Positions 43,059 to 52,410 of a stretch of DNA of 64,000 nucleotides are shown piece by piece. How positions within the stretch are numbered: the first letter of the stretch is position 1; every line of letters starts with the position of its first letter. The stretch is taken from assembly GCA_020444275.1 (NCBI GenBank), contig JAHLLG010000001.1, forward strand, positions 434,001 to 498,000, given 5' to 3'. The stretch comes from Bacteroidota bacterium. GTDB lineage: Bacteria; Bacteroidota; Bacteroidia; Bacteroidales; UBA12077. A model generated the notes under the pieces. That model did no database searches. It saw only the letters and a program-made list of their open reading frames with translations, and had not been told where the DNA came from. The translations under genes and the position numbers were made by a program.

Positions 43059-43982
43059 TTAGTTTGATTTGTGTTCGTTAACAACTTTAATAAATATATC
43101 GTTCATGCTTGGAATAACTTCATGAAAAGAGAGTATTTCAACCGATGGAATAATTAATGATAACAATTCATTCTCATTGGTTTGATGAAGTAATTTAATT
43201 CGTACAGCATGGTTGCCATTCGACTTGGTTTTATCAATTATTTCGTAATGCTGATTTAATGACTTTTCAAGTTTTTCCATTTCCCCGTTAAAGGAAACTT
43301 CATATACGTTTGATTTATATTCTTGTCGAATATCATCAATTTGTCCTTCCAGAATGTTTTTTGATTTGTTGATAAGCGTAATGTGATCACATAACTCTTC
43401 AACAGATCCCATATTATGTGTTGAGAAAATAATTGTTGCACCTTTTCTTTTCAGTTCAAGGATTTCTTCTTTTAACATATTGGCATTAATAGGATCGAAG
43501 CCACTAAAAGGTTCGTCGAAAATAAGCAGTTCTGGTTCGTGCAGAATTGTGGTAATAAATTGTACTTTTTGAGCCATACCTTTCGAAAGTTCTTCCACTT
43601 TTTTATCCCACCAGGGCTGAATCTCAAATTTTTCGAACCAGTACTTTAGTCTTGTAAGTGCATCTCTCTTGGATAGACCCTTAAGCTGAGCAAGATATAA
43701 GGCTTGTTCGCCAACTTTCATTTTTCTGTATAATCCCCGCTCTTCAGGTAAATAGCCTATTTTTTGTACATCCTCAGCAAGCAGTGCTTTTCCTCTCAAT
43801 AAAATTTTGCCTTTGTCCGGAGCCGTTATCCTGTTAATAATTCTTATCAAGGTTGTTTTTCCTGCTCCGTTTGGTCCGAGTAACCCATAAATGCTGTTTT
43901 CTGGGATGCTTACATTAACATTATCCAGTGCAATATGATTAATGAATTTTTTATCTACACTTTCTGCTTTAAGTAGTTCCAT
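43059..43982 (-). CDS. ABC transporter ATP-binding protein (NatA-like)
   Basis: 307 residues. Walker A GLLGPNGAGKTT (~33-44), signature LSKGMAQKVQ (~133-142, a variant of LSGGQ), Walker B LLIFDEPFSGFDP and switch His in STHNM. The C-terminal ~80 residues are an extra domain common to export-type ATPases of this group. It drives the permease encoded next. A minus-strand TAAATTTG (44047-44054) could be a distant -7 element. Confidence 0.93.
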   Translation of the reverse strand: MELLKAESVDKKFINHIALDNVNVSIPENSIYGLLGPNGAGKTTLIRIINRITAPDKGKILLRGKALLAEDVQKIGYLPEERGLYRKMKVGEQALYLAQLKGLSKRDALTRLKYWFEKFEIQPWWDKKVEELSKGMAQKVQFITTILHEPELLIFDEPFSGFDPINANMLKEEILELKRKGATIIFSTHNMGSVEELCDHITLINKSKNILEGQIDDIRQEYKSNVYEVSFNGEMEKLEKSLNQHYEIIDKTKSNGNHAVRIKLLHQTNENELLSLIIPSVEILSFHEVIPSMNDIFIKVVNEHKSN

Positions 43983-44206
43983 CTATTTCGATTTATTATT
44001 TTGATAAGTTAGTTTACCTTTTTATATAAATATTACACTTTGAACACAAATTTATTGTAAATGTTTTATTCCAAATCAATATGAAACAAGTAATGATTGA
44101 TATATAAAGACTTAAATTTAGAACGACTTGATTAGCTAATTAGACTGATAATTTTTGAATCAGGATAAAAATGCTTAATTTGTCTACACAATAATGAAGT
44201 ATTTTT

Positions 44207-44214
44207 TATCTTTG
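44207..44214 (+). promoter_or_regulatory. -7 promoter element of the TPR histidine kinase
   Basis: TATCTTTG is a perfect TAnnTTTG, 16 bp before the ATG. A TTG at 44180-44182 gives a 24-bp spacer, slightly longer than normal. Confidence 0.6.
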
Positions 44215-44230
44215 AAGATACACTACTATT

Positions 44231-46123
44231 ATGAAAAAGGAGTTATTATTTCTTGCATTTATTTTCTTTACTATTTGTTTGCATGCCAACGAAAACGTTG
44301 TGGTTGACAGTTTATATAAGCAGTTAATTAATGCTGAAGATTCAATAAAGGCAGAGATTCTAAATGAGTTAAGCTGGGAATTGCGAAACTCCGAGCCTGA
44401 AAAATCAATTGAATATGGAATTGAAGCTATTAAATTTGCAGAGCAATTTAATGATTATGAAAATTTGGTTCAGGCACATGGGTTTATTGGGGTAGCTTAT
44501 CGAATTATTGGAAATTATTCCGAATCGATGGATTATTATTTTAAGGGACTTGAATTAGCCAAGAAGTATAATCAAAAAGAGCAGGAGGGATATGCCTATA
44601 TAAATATTGGTAATTTACATATTTACCAGGGATATTATTATAATGCGATTGAGAATCTGAACAAAGCACAGGATATTGCAGAGGAACTTGGACATAAGCG
44701 AATGCTAGGATATGTGCATTTAAATATAGGGCGTGCACAAATGTTAAGGAACGAAAATCTTGAAGCATTAAAGAATTTCAATAAAGCTTTACAGATTAGA
44801 ATTGAGATTGATCAGGTTTCAGGTCAGGCTGTATGTTACAAGTATATTGGCGATATTTATTTAGAACTGGGTGATGAAAGAAAAGCCCTTACCAATTACC
44901 AGCAGTCTTTAAAAGTTGTAGACAAAGAGATGGATAAAGATTTGTATGCCAATATACATACGATGATTGCAAAAACGTATTTTACTGCCGGAAATTACGA
45001 GCTGGCTCAACGTAATGCGAATAAAAGTATGAAAATTGCATCGGAAATAGGAGCGAAGTTAATTATACGAGATAATTTCAAGGTATTGGCCGATATTGAT
45101 CTAAAAACAAATCAATATAAATCTGCTGCGGAGCATTTAACTTCGATTATTAACTATAACGATACTTTATTTAACCAACAGCTATCCGAAAAGATGTTTA
45201 ATCTGGAGTATCGTTTCGAAAAAGAACGTAAGCAAGCAGAAATTGACATATTAAATAAAGACAAGCAGATACGGGAACTTGAACTTCGCAGAGCGAGAAC
45301 ATTTAACATTGCTCTTGTGGTTATTTTGTTATTGCTTGCTGTTATGTTTATTTATGTGTTAATGTCGTTAAGGGAACGAAGGAAGCAAAACCTTTTACTC
45401 GAAAAACAAAAAGAAGAACTTGATAATATTAATAAGACTAAGGATAAGATGTTCTTAATAATTGGTCACGATTTACGCGGACCAATTGGCAATTTAAAAT
45501 CGCTGATTGAAATGTTACTGGAAGATGAGGAGATAACCAGGGATAAAAGTTTAATGGAAACTTTCAACATCTTTATGAAATCGGTGCAGTCTGTAAGTGA
45601 TTTATTGGAAAATTTGCTTTTATGGGCAAAAAGCCAACGAAATGATATCAGTTTTAGTCCCGAAAATATTAGTATAAATACAGTGATAAACAGAAATCTA
45701 CAGTTGTTTAAAACAGTTGCAGATCATAAAGGAGTTCAATTAACCTTTGATATTAAAGAGAATTATGACGTATTTGCAGATAAAAATATGTTAATGACTG
45801 TTGTTCGTAACCTTATCTCAAATGCAATAAAGTATACACCTAAAAATGGTAATGTAAACGTAACGGTAGGGTTAGAGTCAAATTATACTAAAATAGCTAT
45901 TGCTGATTCTGGTGTTGGTTTTGACCAAGAAACTGCTAATAAAATTCTTGATCCCCAAAACTTCTATACTACTTCAGGCACTAATAATGAGGCAGGATCG
46001 GGACTTGGGCTGTTGCTTTCAAAAGAATTTGTTGAAATAAATGGCGGAAAAATTTGGGCCGAGAGTATACCTGGCAAAGGAGCAACATTTTATTTTACCA
46101 TTCCTGTTTCTGATATGTCATAA
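44231..46123 (+). CDS. Histidine kinase with extracytoplasmic TPR sensor
   Basis: 630 residues. A signal peptide (1-20, ends HA then Asn) leads to about six tetratricopeptide repeats (~30-330; e.g. AHGFIGVAYRIIGNYSESMDYY, YAYINIGNLHIYQGYYYNAIE, CYKYIGDIYLELGDERKALTNY). A coiled coil (ERKQAEIDILNKDKQIRELE), a membrane helix (~356-378) and another coiled coil precede HisKA with GHDLRGP (H413) and HATPase_c (N box RNLISNAIKYTP, G1 DSGVGF, G2 GSGLGL). This architecture is common in Bacteroidota. No response regulator is adjacent. Confidence 0.93.
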   Translation: MKKELLFLAFIFFTICLHANENVVVDSLYKQLINAEDSIKAEILNELSWELRNSEPEKSIEYGIEAIKFAEQFNDYENLVQAHGFIGVAYRIIGNYSESMDYYFKGLELAKKYNQKEQEGYAYINIGNLHIYQGYYYNAIENLNKAQDIAEELGHKRMLGYVHLNIGRAQMLRNENLEALKNFNKALQIRIEIDQVSGQAVCYKYIGDIYLELGDERKALTNYQQSLKVVDKEMDKDLYANIHTMIAKTYFTAGNYELAQRNANKSMKIASEIGAKLIIRDNFKVLADIDLKTNQYKSAAEHLTSIINYNDTLFNQQLSEKMFNLEYRFEKERKQAEIDILNKDKQIRELELRRARTFNIALVVILLLLAVMFIYVLMSLRERRKQNLLLEKQKEELDNINKTKDKMFLIIGHDLRGPIGNLKSLIEMLLEDEEITRDKSLMETFNIFMKSVQSVSDLLENLLLWAKSQRNDISFSPENISINTVINRNLQLFKTVADHKGVQLTFDIKENYDVFADKNMLMTVVRNLISNAIKYTPKNGNVNVTVGLESNYTKIAIADSGVGFDQETANKILDPQNFYTTSGTNNEAGSGLGLLLSKEFVEINGGKIWAESIPGKGATFYFTIPVSDMS

Positions 46124-46180
46124 GTATTATTTAATGGATAAAATAGTTATTAGAACGAGTACTCTGGTTATAATAATTAT

Positions 46181-46210
46181 AAAAATCCTGCTTCTTTGAG
46201 CAGGATTTTT
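46181..46210. terminator. Bidirectional terminator
   Basis: AAAAATCCTGCT (46181-46192) pairs perfectly with AGCAGGATTTTT (46199-46210) over a 6-base loop. It lies between the convergent kinase and MATE genes and has a T/A tract on both sides. Confidence 0.92.
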
Positions 46211-46211
46211 G

Positions 46212-47651
46212 TTATACTTTTTGAGTTTTCCACTTTCCTTTTCTAAATAACCAAATTGCAATTAAGGTCATTATCGATTCAGCGATAATAATAGCAATGT
46301 ATACTCCATTCTCGTTAAATTCATGGAATTTAGCCAGATAATATGCTAATGGAATTTCTATTAACCAAAAACAAACAATGTTAATTTTAGTAGGCGTACG
46401 AGTATCGCCGGCACCATTAAATGCTTGGATCATAACCATGCCCATTGCATAAAAAATAAATCCTAGGCTAACAATACGTAAACCTTTAGCTCCGGTTAGA
46501 ATTACTTCTGTGTTTTTAATAAAAAGTCCAATAAAAAAATGTGGTTCCATAATAAAAATAACAGAAATTAATCCTAATAAAAGCATGTTTACGTAACCAG
46601 TTGTCCAAACTGCTTTTTCGGCACGTTCTGGTTTATTTGCTCCCAAATTTTGCCCAACTAAAGTTGCAGCTGCATTGCTTAACCCCCAGGATGGTAGCAA
46701 AACAAAAATGATAATTCTAATAGCTATTGTATATCCGGCTAATGCAGTACTACCAAACATAGCAATAATTCTTACCATACCAATCCAGCTTAATGTTGCA
46801 ATAATTGATTGACCAATACCACCTAAAGATATTTTTATCAGGTCGTACATAACTTTAGCGTTGAGTTTAATGGCCTTTTTATAAATTTTTATTCGGCCAT
46901 TACCTTTTAGCAACAAGTAAAATTGATATACAACTGCAAGCCCTCTTCCGGTTGTGGTTGCAATGGCTGCACCTTTTATTCCAAGCGCAGGAATTGGTCC
47001 CAATCCAAAAATAAACAGTGGGTCTAAAATGATGTTTGCTGCATTGGCTAAAAATAGTACACGCATAGAAACAGCGGCATCTCCAGAGCTTCTGAATACA
47101 GCATTGATTATAAACAGTAACATAATAATTATGTTACTACCTAATAATATCGTGGTGTAGGAGCTATTGAAATGAACAATGTTTTCATTTGCACCCATTA
47201 TTCGCAGCAAATCTTTGGCAAAGATCAATCCCGGAATGCCGATTAATAAGGATACTAATGAACCTACTATAATTGCTTGCACAGCCGCAACAGATGCACG
47301 ATATGGCTTTTTCTCTCCAATGCGCCTGGAAACCAAAGCAGTAGTTGCCATGCTTAATCCCATTCCAATAGCATAGATTATCGTTAGCAACGATTCGGTA
47401 ATACCAACGGTTGCAATGGCATCGGCTCCTAATTTAGATACAAAGAATATATCTGCAATAGCAAATACCGATTCCATAACCATTTCTAATACCATAGGAA
47501 TAGATAGCAATAGTATGGCTTTGCTTAATTTTTCTTTAGTAAAGTCTTTATCTGTTCCGGATATGGATTCTAATACATCTTTCCATAAAGATTTAAGCGT
47601 TCCTTTTTGAGCATATTTATAATATAATGAAACTTTATTTCTGAATAACAT
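46212..47651 (-). CDS. MATE family efflux transporter
   Basis: 479 residues with twelve hydrophobic segments in two halves. The MATE pattern is seen in LSIPMVLEMVMESVFAIADIFFVSKLGADAIATVGI and, in the second half, IGQSIIATLSWIGMVRIIAMFGSTALAGYTIAIR. The N-terminal ~45 residues form a polar extension. Such proteins export drugs, dyes or metabolites using Na+ or H+. It is preceded by a near-ideal promoter and a ~125-base leader that can fold into an unusual closed structure (47670-47778), so expression may be controlled at the RNA level. Confidence 0.93.
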   Translation of the reverse strand: MLFRNKVSLYYKYAQKGTLKSLWKDVLESISGTDKDFTKEKLSKAILLLSIPMVLEMVMESVFAIADIFFVSKLGADAIATVGITESLLTIIYAIGMGLSMATTALVSRRIGEKKPYRASVAAVQAIIVGSLVSLLIGIPGLIFAKDLLRIMGANENIVHFNSSYTTILLGSNIIIMLLFIINAVFRSSGDAAVSMRVLFLANAANIILDPLFIFGLGPIPALGIKGAAIATTTGRGLAVVYQFYLLLKGNGRIKIYKKAIKLNAKVMYDLIKISLGGIGQSIIATLSWIGMVRIIAMFGSTALAGYTIAIRIIIFVLLPSWGLSNAAATLVGQNLGANKPERAEKAVWTTGYVNMLLLGLISVIFIMEPHFFIGLFIKNTEVILTGAKGLRIVSLGFIFYAMGMVMIQAFNGAGDTRTPTKINIVCFWLIEIPLAYYLAKFHEFNENGVYIAIIIAESIMTLIAIWLFRKGKWKTQKV

Positions 47652-47669
47652 GATTGTAAAATGAGTAAC

Positions 47670-47778
47670 TGATAAAACAACAAATAATTAAAAGGATATT
47701 TAGGTAGGATTACCTAGCAGTTTGCCGTAAAGACGGGAATATATGATACAATCAGCTTCATGTTCTTTTGTTTTATCA
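47670..47778 (-). promoter_or_regulatory. Structured 5' leader of the MATE gene, candidate cis-regulatory RNA
   Basis: Read on the minus strand, TGATAAAACAA at the 5' end (47778-47768) is perfectly complementary to TTGTTTTATCA at the 3' end (47680-47670). This 11-bp stem would close a domain of ~87 bases. Inside are a CCGT-CTTT-ACGG hairpin (47736-47725), a TAGGTA-ATCC-TACCTA hairpin (47716-47701) and a TGAT-TGT-ATCA hairpin (47754-47744). The 3' arm ends 18 bases before the start codon. I could not match it to a riboswitch class I know (FMN, TPP, cobalamin, preQ1, guanidine, ZTP and fluoride were considered by eye). Confidence 0.55.
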
Positions 47779-47781
47779 ATA

Positions 47782-47813
47782 CAAAGATAGAACTTTTACA
47801 TTTTACAATGCAA
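47782..47813 (-). promoter_or_regulatory. Full promoter (-33 TTG, -7 TATCTTTG) of the MATE gene
   Basis: On the minus strand TTG (47813-47811) is followed by a 21-bp spacer and TATCTTTG (47789-47782). Both elements and the spacing fit the Bacteroidota consensus. Transcription would start near 47775-47778, giving a leader of about 125 bases. Confidence 0.75.
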
Positions 47814-47877
47814 GTTTATGAATGAAAAAATAAAAATCATGTAGTTTTAATACGAAAACTTTCTTGATGAAGTGTTC

Positions 47878-48222
47878 TTAAATATCGTAGTTGTCGTCTT
47901 TAATATTTTCGGCCTCATCTATATTGTCATCCAGGTATTTTTCACCTTCTTCATTAACATCATCCTCAAAATCGTCTCTTAATTTACCTGCATCATCATA
48001 ATCGTCATCATCTTTTATAATTTGACGAGCTTCCGACTCTGTCATACGCACTAAATAGTAAATTTCTTCTGTTTCGAATGGTAAAGCAGAAACATACGCA
48101 CCCTTTGCATTGGTAAACGTTATCAGGTTATCTTCAAATCCATCGGGATATTCAAGCTTAATCCTGTTTACAATGTCTTCAGGAAGCTTTTCATAATCTA
48201 TTACTATTCTTTTTGCAGCCAC
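47878..48222 (-). CDS. Acidic protein of unknown function
   Basis: 114 residues. The start is GTG (48220-48222), which gives MAAKRIVIDYEKLPEDIVNR. The first ~70 residues look folded (strands around LITFTNAKGAYVSALPFE and EEIYYLVRM); the last ~45 are almost all Asp, Glu and Lys, giving a very low pI. I recognise no named domain; similar short acidic proteins occur widely in Bacteroidota. It is a single gene between the MATE gene and the large permease. Confidence 0.68.
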   Translation of the reverse strand: MAAKRIVIDYEKLPEDIVNRIKLEYPDGFEDNLITFTNAKGAYVSALPFETEEIYYLVRMTESEARQIIKDDDDYDDAGKLRDDFEDDVNEEGEKYLDDNIDEAENIKDDNYDI

Positions 48223-48330
48223 GTGTTAGATATATTTATTTAATGTTTAACGATCGAAATTTATTTAGAAATTTAAACTTGTCAAAATTCTTTCTATTTT
48301 TTTTCACTTTTAAATTTGATTTCTTACGCG

Positions 48331-48363
48331 AAAAAGAGTTGTGATTTAAATTCACAACTCTTT
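48331..48363 (-). terminator. Terminator of the MacB-like permease gene
   Basis: AAAGAGTTGTGA (48333-48344) pairs perfectly with TCACAACTCTTT (48352-48363) over a 7-base loop; on the minus strand it is followed by a T run. Confidence 0.88.
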
Positions 48364-48415
48364 ATACATATATAGCAGAAAAAGGTTATATACTAATTAC
48401 ACTTTAATAGTTTTT

Positions 48416-50815
48416 TTATTCGTATCGTAAAGTCCTTGCCGGATTTGTACGCGCTGCCTTTAAAGTTTGTGATGCAATGGTTATCATGCCAAAGCTAATA
48501 ATCAGAAGAATTCCTAAAAAAACAACTCCAAATCCGAAAGGAGCATGCCCGGCAATATATTGAATCCACATATTGTTAATTAAATATGCCAGCGGACCGG
48601 CAATTATTGCAGCAATAAGAAAAAGTCTGATATACGTTTTGGAGATTAAATAGATAATACTTTTGGGTTCTGCTCCAAATACTTTTCTAATCCCGATCTC
48701 CTTAATTCTTGTTTGCGTGCTGTAAGTTGCCATACCAAGTAATCCTAAACACGCAATAACAATGGCAAGAACAGATGCAAATCCAACAGTGTAGAGAATA
48801 TCTTCGAAGTAGGCGTAATAATCTTTTATTTGTGCATCCAGAAAATCGCCTTGGTATTCATTGTATTTATCAATTTTGTTCCAGCCATTTTTGAATTTAT
48901 TGATTAATTCAGGACTGGATCCTGCATTAATTTTTAATGCAGCCAGTCTAAAATCTTTGGGTCTGTATCTTAAGATAAGTGATTTTTGAGGAAGGAATAG
49001 CGCAGCATAATTATAATCTTTCATAACTCCGATAATATTTACCAACGTTGAATCTTCAAGGATAATACTCTTCCCAACGGCTTCAGTAGGTGTTCCCAGA
49101 TTTAAGCGTGTTAATGTTCGTTCATCAACAATTACAAATGATTCAGTTTTGGCATTGGCCTTTTCCGGAAAGTTTGATCCTTTGATAAGTTTAAGACCCA
49201 TAACATCAATATAGTTTTGATCAACACCAAAATAATCTACTTCTGTTTTTTCATCTTCGGGATTAACTCTTACCATGACATTCTTATAATGACCGATTCC
49301 CGGGATGTGCGATGCTCCACTGATTTTACTTATTTCCGGGAACTGGCTATAGTAATCTTTCACTATTTCAAATTCGTTATCCTGCAACTGAATATTGTAA
49401 ACAAAATTGCGATCGAATCCCATTTTTGCATTAATCATGTAGTTCATCTGACTATATATGGCAATGATCGATACAATAAATATCATGGAGAAAGCAAACT
49501 GGGTAACCAGAAGAATTTTACGTAAAGTAATTTTGCTTAGCAATTTTATATTACTAACTCCTTTCAATACTTTAATTGGATTAAAAGCCGAAATGTATAC
49601 AGAGGGTAGTATTCCCGAAATAAATCCTGTTACCAATGCAAACATAAAAAACCAGAAGTAAACCAAGAAATCTTGTTGAGGTTGTATTTCAAGTAACGAC
49701 ATCATTTTCATTCCGGTAAAACCGGGTAGAATCAGTTGTAAAATGATAATGGCAAAAAATAATGCAAATATGGCAACCAGAAATGCTTCGGCTAAGAACT
49801 GGAATATAATTTGTCGTCGAGTGGCTCCTAATGTTTTTCGCACACCTACTTCTTTTGCTCTTAGTAAAGAGCGGGCCATAGAAAGGCTGGTGTAGTTAAA
49901 GGCTGCAGATATTATTATGATTAGCGATAGTCCGGCCAGAAAGTATATAAACACTTTTGGTAAAAAAACACCAATTTCATTGGCCAGAAAAGAACCCGGA
50001 ACAATTTTATCGAATGGTTTTAGATAAAAACTCACATTAGATTCTTCGAGATCTTTATACTTTTCCAGGCTAATTTTATCTAAAGCTGAAGTTATATTAT
50101 CCAAATTGGCATTTTCTCTTGTTAAAATGTAAATATAACTACTGTGAAAACTTTCCCAGTTGTCGGTTATTTTATATCGCTTTTTACTATCTTCCAGCAC
50201 CGGTATGGTTGAGGCCGAAACCAAACATTCAAATTGAAATTGAGATTTCGTGTTCGATTCAGGTATTATTCCGGTTACCTTGAAATTTCCTAAAGTATCG
50301 ATTTGAAGAAATTTACCTATGGGATTCTCTTCTTCGAAATACTTTTTGGCTGTTGTTTCTTTTAAAATAATAGAAAAGGGTTCGTCTAAAGGATTCGCAA
50401 ATGTCTCTTCGGATAATTTAAAATCGAACAGGTCAAAGAAGGATTTACTTGCATAAAATCCTTGAATTGGGAACTTGTTTTCGTTATAAATACCATCTCT
50501 TCTAAAATCTGAGTTTAATACAACAGCATCTTCAACTACTGCATAATTAGTTAATAGTTCGTTGTAAAGCGGATAGGTTGTTGATGCATATTTTGTAATG
50601 TTGATCGAAGATTTATTTGCATGGTTTATGCTTTCGATTCGATATATTCGATCGCTTTTGGTAATAAAATTGTCATACTTAAACTGATCAATTACAACAA
50701 CAATTATGAGCATACATATGGACATGCTAAGTGCAAGGCCCAATATGTTTATAAATGAAAAACCTTTATGTCGAAGAATATTTCTAAAGGCTGTTAGTAA
50801 ATAATTTTTAATCAT
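48416..50815 (-). CDS. MacB/FtsX-family ABC permease
   Basis: 799 residues. The N-terminal LLTAFRNILRHKGFSFINILG with LALSMSICMLI is the MacB_PCD start. There are two FtsX modules: helices near residue 20, a large periplasmic domain (~50-270), three helices (~285-415), then a helix at ~430, a second periplasmic domain (~455-660) and three C-terminal helices ending in LKAARTNPARTLRYE. IGIRKVFGAEPKSI and VGVRKTLGATRRQI are the conserved cytoplasmic coupling loops. No ATPase gene is adjacent. Substrate unknown. Confidence 0.93.
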   Translation of the reverse strand: MIKNYLLTAFRNILRHKGFSFINILGLALSMSICMLIIVVVIDQFKYDNFITKSDRIYRIESINHANKSSINITKYASTTYPLYNELLTNYAVVEDAVVLNSDFRRDGIYNENKFPIQGFYASKSFFDLFDFKLSEETFANPLDEPFSIILKETTAKKYFEEENPIGKFLQIDTLGNFKVTGIIPESNTKSQFQFECLVSASTIPVLEDSKKRYKITDNWESFHSSYIYILTRENANLDNITSALDKISLEKYKDLEESNVSFYLKPFDKIVPGSFLANEIGVFLPKVFIYFLAGLSLIIIISAAFNYTSLSMARSLLRAKEVGVRKTLGATRRQIIFQFLAEAFLVAIFALFFAIIILQLILPGFTGMKMMSLLEIQPQQDFLVYFWFFMFALVTGFISGILPSVYISAFNPIKVLKGVSNIKLLSKITLRKILLVTQFAFSMIFIVSIIAIYSQMNYMINAKMGFDRNFVYNIQLQDNEFEIVKDYYSQFPEISKISGASHIPGIGHYKNVMVRVNPEDEKTEVDYFGVDQNYIDVMGLKLIKGSNFPEKANAKTESFVIVDERTLTRLNLGTPTEAVGKSIILEDSTLVNIIGVMKDYNYAALFLPQKSLILRYRPKDFRLAALKINAGSSPELINKFKNGWNKIDKYNEYQGDFLDAQIKDYYAYFEDILYTVGFASVLAIVIACLGLLGMATYSTQTRIKEIGIRKVFGAEPKSIIYLISKTYIRLFLIAAIIAGPLAYLINNMWIQYIAGHAPFGFGVVFLGILLIISFGMITIASQTLKAARTNPARTLRYE

Positions 50816-51043
50816 GACTTTCCTGTATTTGTTTATAAATTGAGACGTCGTAAAAAGATTTCCGGTTACATCTCAATTTATTGACAGGATAATTTTCGAA
50901 TAGTTGGAAAGTTTACTTTAATAAATTAACGCTTGAAGTAAGAGATTAGAGTGATTTGACCTTTATTGTAGAATTACATTCCTAAGAAAGATTAACTTCA
51001 AATCTTACTAATTTGATAAAATGTAACTATTTAGTGATTAAGA

Positions 51044-51871
51044 CTACTGTTCTAAACCTGTTTCAAAAATGAATTTTAAACCATCATATAAACTATGAAA
51101 TGGAACATGACCTTCATTCTCATAGCTTACATGTTTAAAATAGATTCTTTTAGAAAGTTTGTTGTTTACATCATCTGAAAAATCTAGTAATTGGTTGTGT
51201 ATTGTGCCCTCTGGATCGAGAGGATCTAAAAGTCCACTGGTAATAAATACTTTCTGCCCTCTATAATTTTGCGGATGTGCAAATGCCTTGTTTCTTAAAG
51301 TAATAAAATACTCCTCGCATTCAGGAAATCCTGCGCTACTGGCAATATAAGAATTAAATAAATTGGGTTTGGTTAAAAAAGAATAAACTACAAAAACTGC
51401 ACTTAATGATTGGCCACAAAGAATTCTGTTTTCGTTGGTTTGATATTTTTTATCAATAAAAGGGATAAGTTCTTTTTCAATAAACTGTAGAAAGTCTTCT
51501 GCACCTGCTTCATTAGGCTCGGGGTAATAATCATTATTTACAGGCCACATATCTCTTGCTCTTAAAGTGTTCTCAATGCAAACAATGATCATTTCAGGAG
51601 CTACCTCATCTGAATAAACCAAACGATTGGTTGTTACAATGGTTTCCATTAACAAATCTGTATTGCCATCTAATCTGTATAATACAGGATATGATTCAGA
51701 TTGATTGTAATTATCGGGCAGATGAATTAATACAGAGCGAGTTTCGTTCAATATTTCTGATTTAATACTGTCTTTAACTCCAATTTTAACGTTAATTTCC
51801 TGCCCTGATGTTTCAATAGTTATTCCTATTATTAGGAGAGCAAGCAAATAGAATTGTGTAATTTTTCTCAT
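51044..51871 (-). CDS. Exported esterase D/IroE-like alpha/beta hydrolase
   Basis: 275 residues. The signal peptide ends SG then Gln (residue 24). The fold shows SYPVLYRLDGN, the nucleophile elbow CGQSLSA (Ser ~154) and a C-terminal His in NEGHVPF (~259). This is the putative esterase family (PF00756) that includes enterobactin esterase IroE, S-formylglutathione hydrolase and feruloyl esterases. The export signal argues against the glutathione role. Substrate unknown. Confidence 0.88.
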   Translation of the reverse strand: MRKITQFYLLALLIIGITIETSGQEINVKIGVKDSIKSEILNETRSVLIHLPDNYNQSESYPVLYRLDGNTDLLMETIVTTNRLVYSDEVAPEMIIVCIENTLRARDMWPVNNDYYPEPNEAGAEDFLQFIEKELIPFIDKKYQTNENRILCGQSLSAVFVVYSFLTKPNLFNSYIASSAGFPECEEYFITLRNKAFAHPQNYRGQKVFITSGLLDPLDPEGTIHNQLLDFSDDVNNKLSKRIYFKHVSYENEGHVPFHSLYDGLKFIFETGLEQ

Positions 51872-52002
51872 AAATGATAATTATTAAATACCAAATAAAT
51901 TCAGGAAATTAAAAATACTAAAAAAAGATTTATGAAAGCCAATTTAATTATTACGAAGTTGATTGAAAATAAGAATTGAATCGATAATTAGTTATTGGTA
52001 TG

Positions 52003-52410
52003 TTACCAATACTTTTTAAGCTCCATTCCGGGAGCAGAATCTTTTCTTCTGTTAAATCCCAATTTTTCGTAAAATCCGGCTTTATTGGTAGCGGAGAAGA
52101 GTTGTATGTCGCGTACCTGATGTTTTTTGCATTGCGTTAATAGCTTGTCCATGATATTTTTTCCTATGCCTTCGCCCTGCCTGTTAGGATGTACAATTAC
52201 ATCCAAAATGAGTGCATGAACAATACTGTCGCAGATAACTCGTCCGAATCCAACAAGCTGATTGTTATCATACACAGAAATGCAGTACCATGAGTTTTGC
52301 AAGGCAGTATAATATTCTTCTTGACTAAGTTGGTATTTCTCATTCCAACCTGTAGTTTCAAACAGGTCGAAAAATTCTTTAGGTGTTGGCAATTTTTCTG
52401 TATAATTCAT
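52003..52410 (-). CDS. GNAT-family N-acetyltransferase
   Basis: 135 residues. The acetyl-CoA motif is seen in LILDVIVHPNRQGEGIGKNI (R/Q-x-x-G-x-G), followed by MDKLLTQCKKH and the closing FYEKLGFNRR. It overlaps the start of the TauE gene by one base and is therefore the last of a tightly coupled phzF-like/tauE-like/GNAT operon. Acceptor unknown. Confidence 0.92.
   Translation of the reverse strand: MNYTEKLPTPKEFFDLFETTGWNEKYQLSQEEYYTALQNSWYCISVYDNNQLVGFGRVICDSIVHALILDVIVHPNRQGEGIGKNIMDKLLTQCKKHQVRDIQLFSATNKAGFYEKLGFNRRKDSAPGMELKKYW

Noticed and set aside
43037-43084. Upstream start of the ABC-2 permease
   Set aside because: It would add 16 residues unlike the family and overlap the ATPase gene; the ATG at 43036 gives the normal MNKIKLIISREYLTR start.
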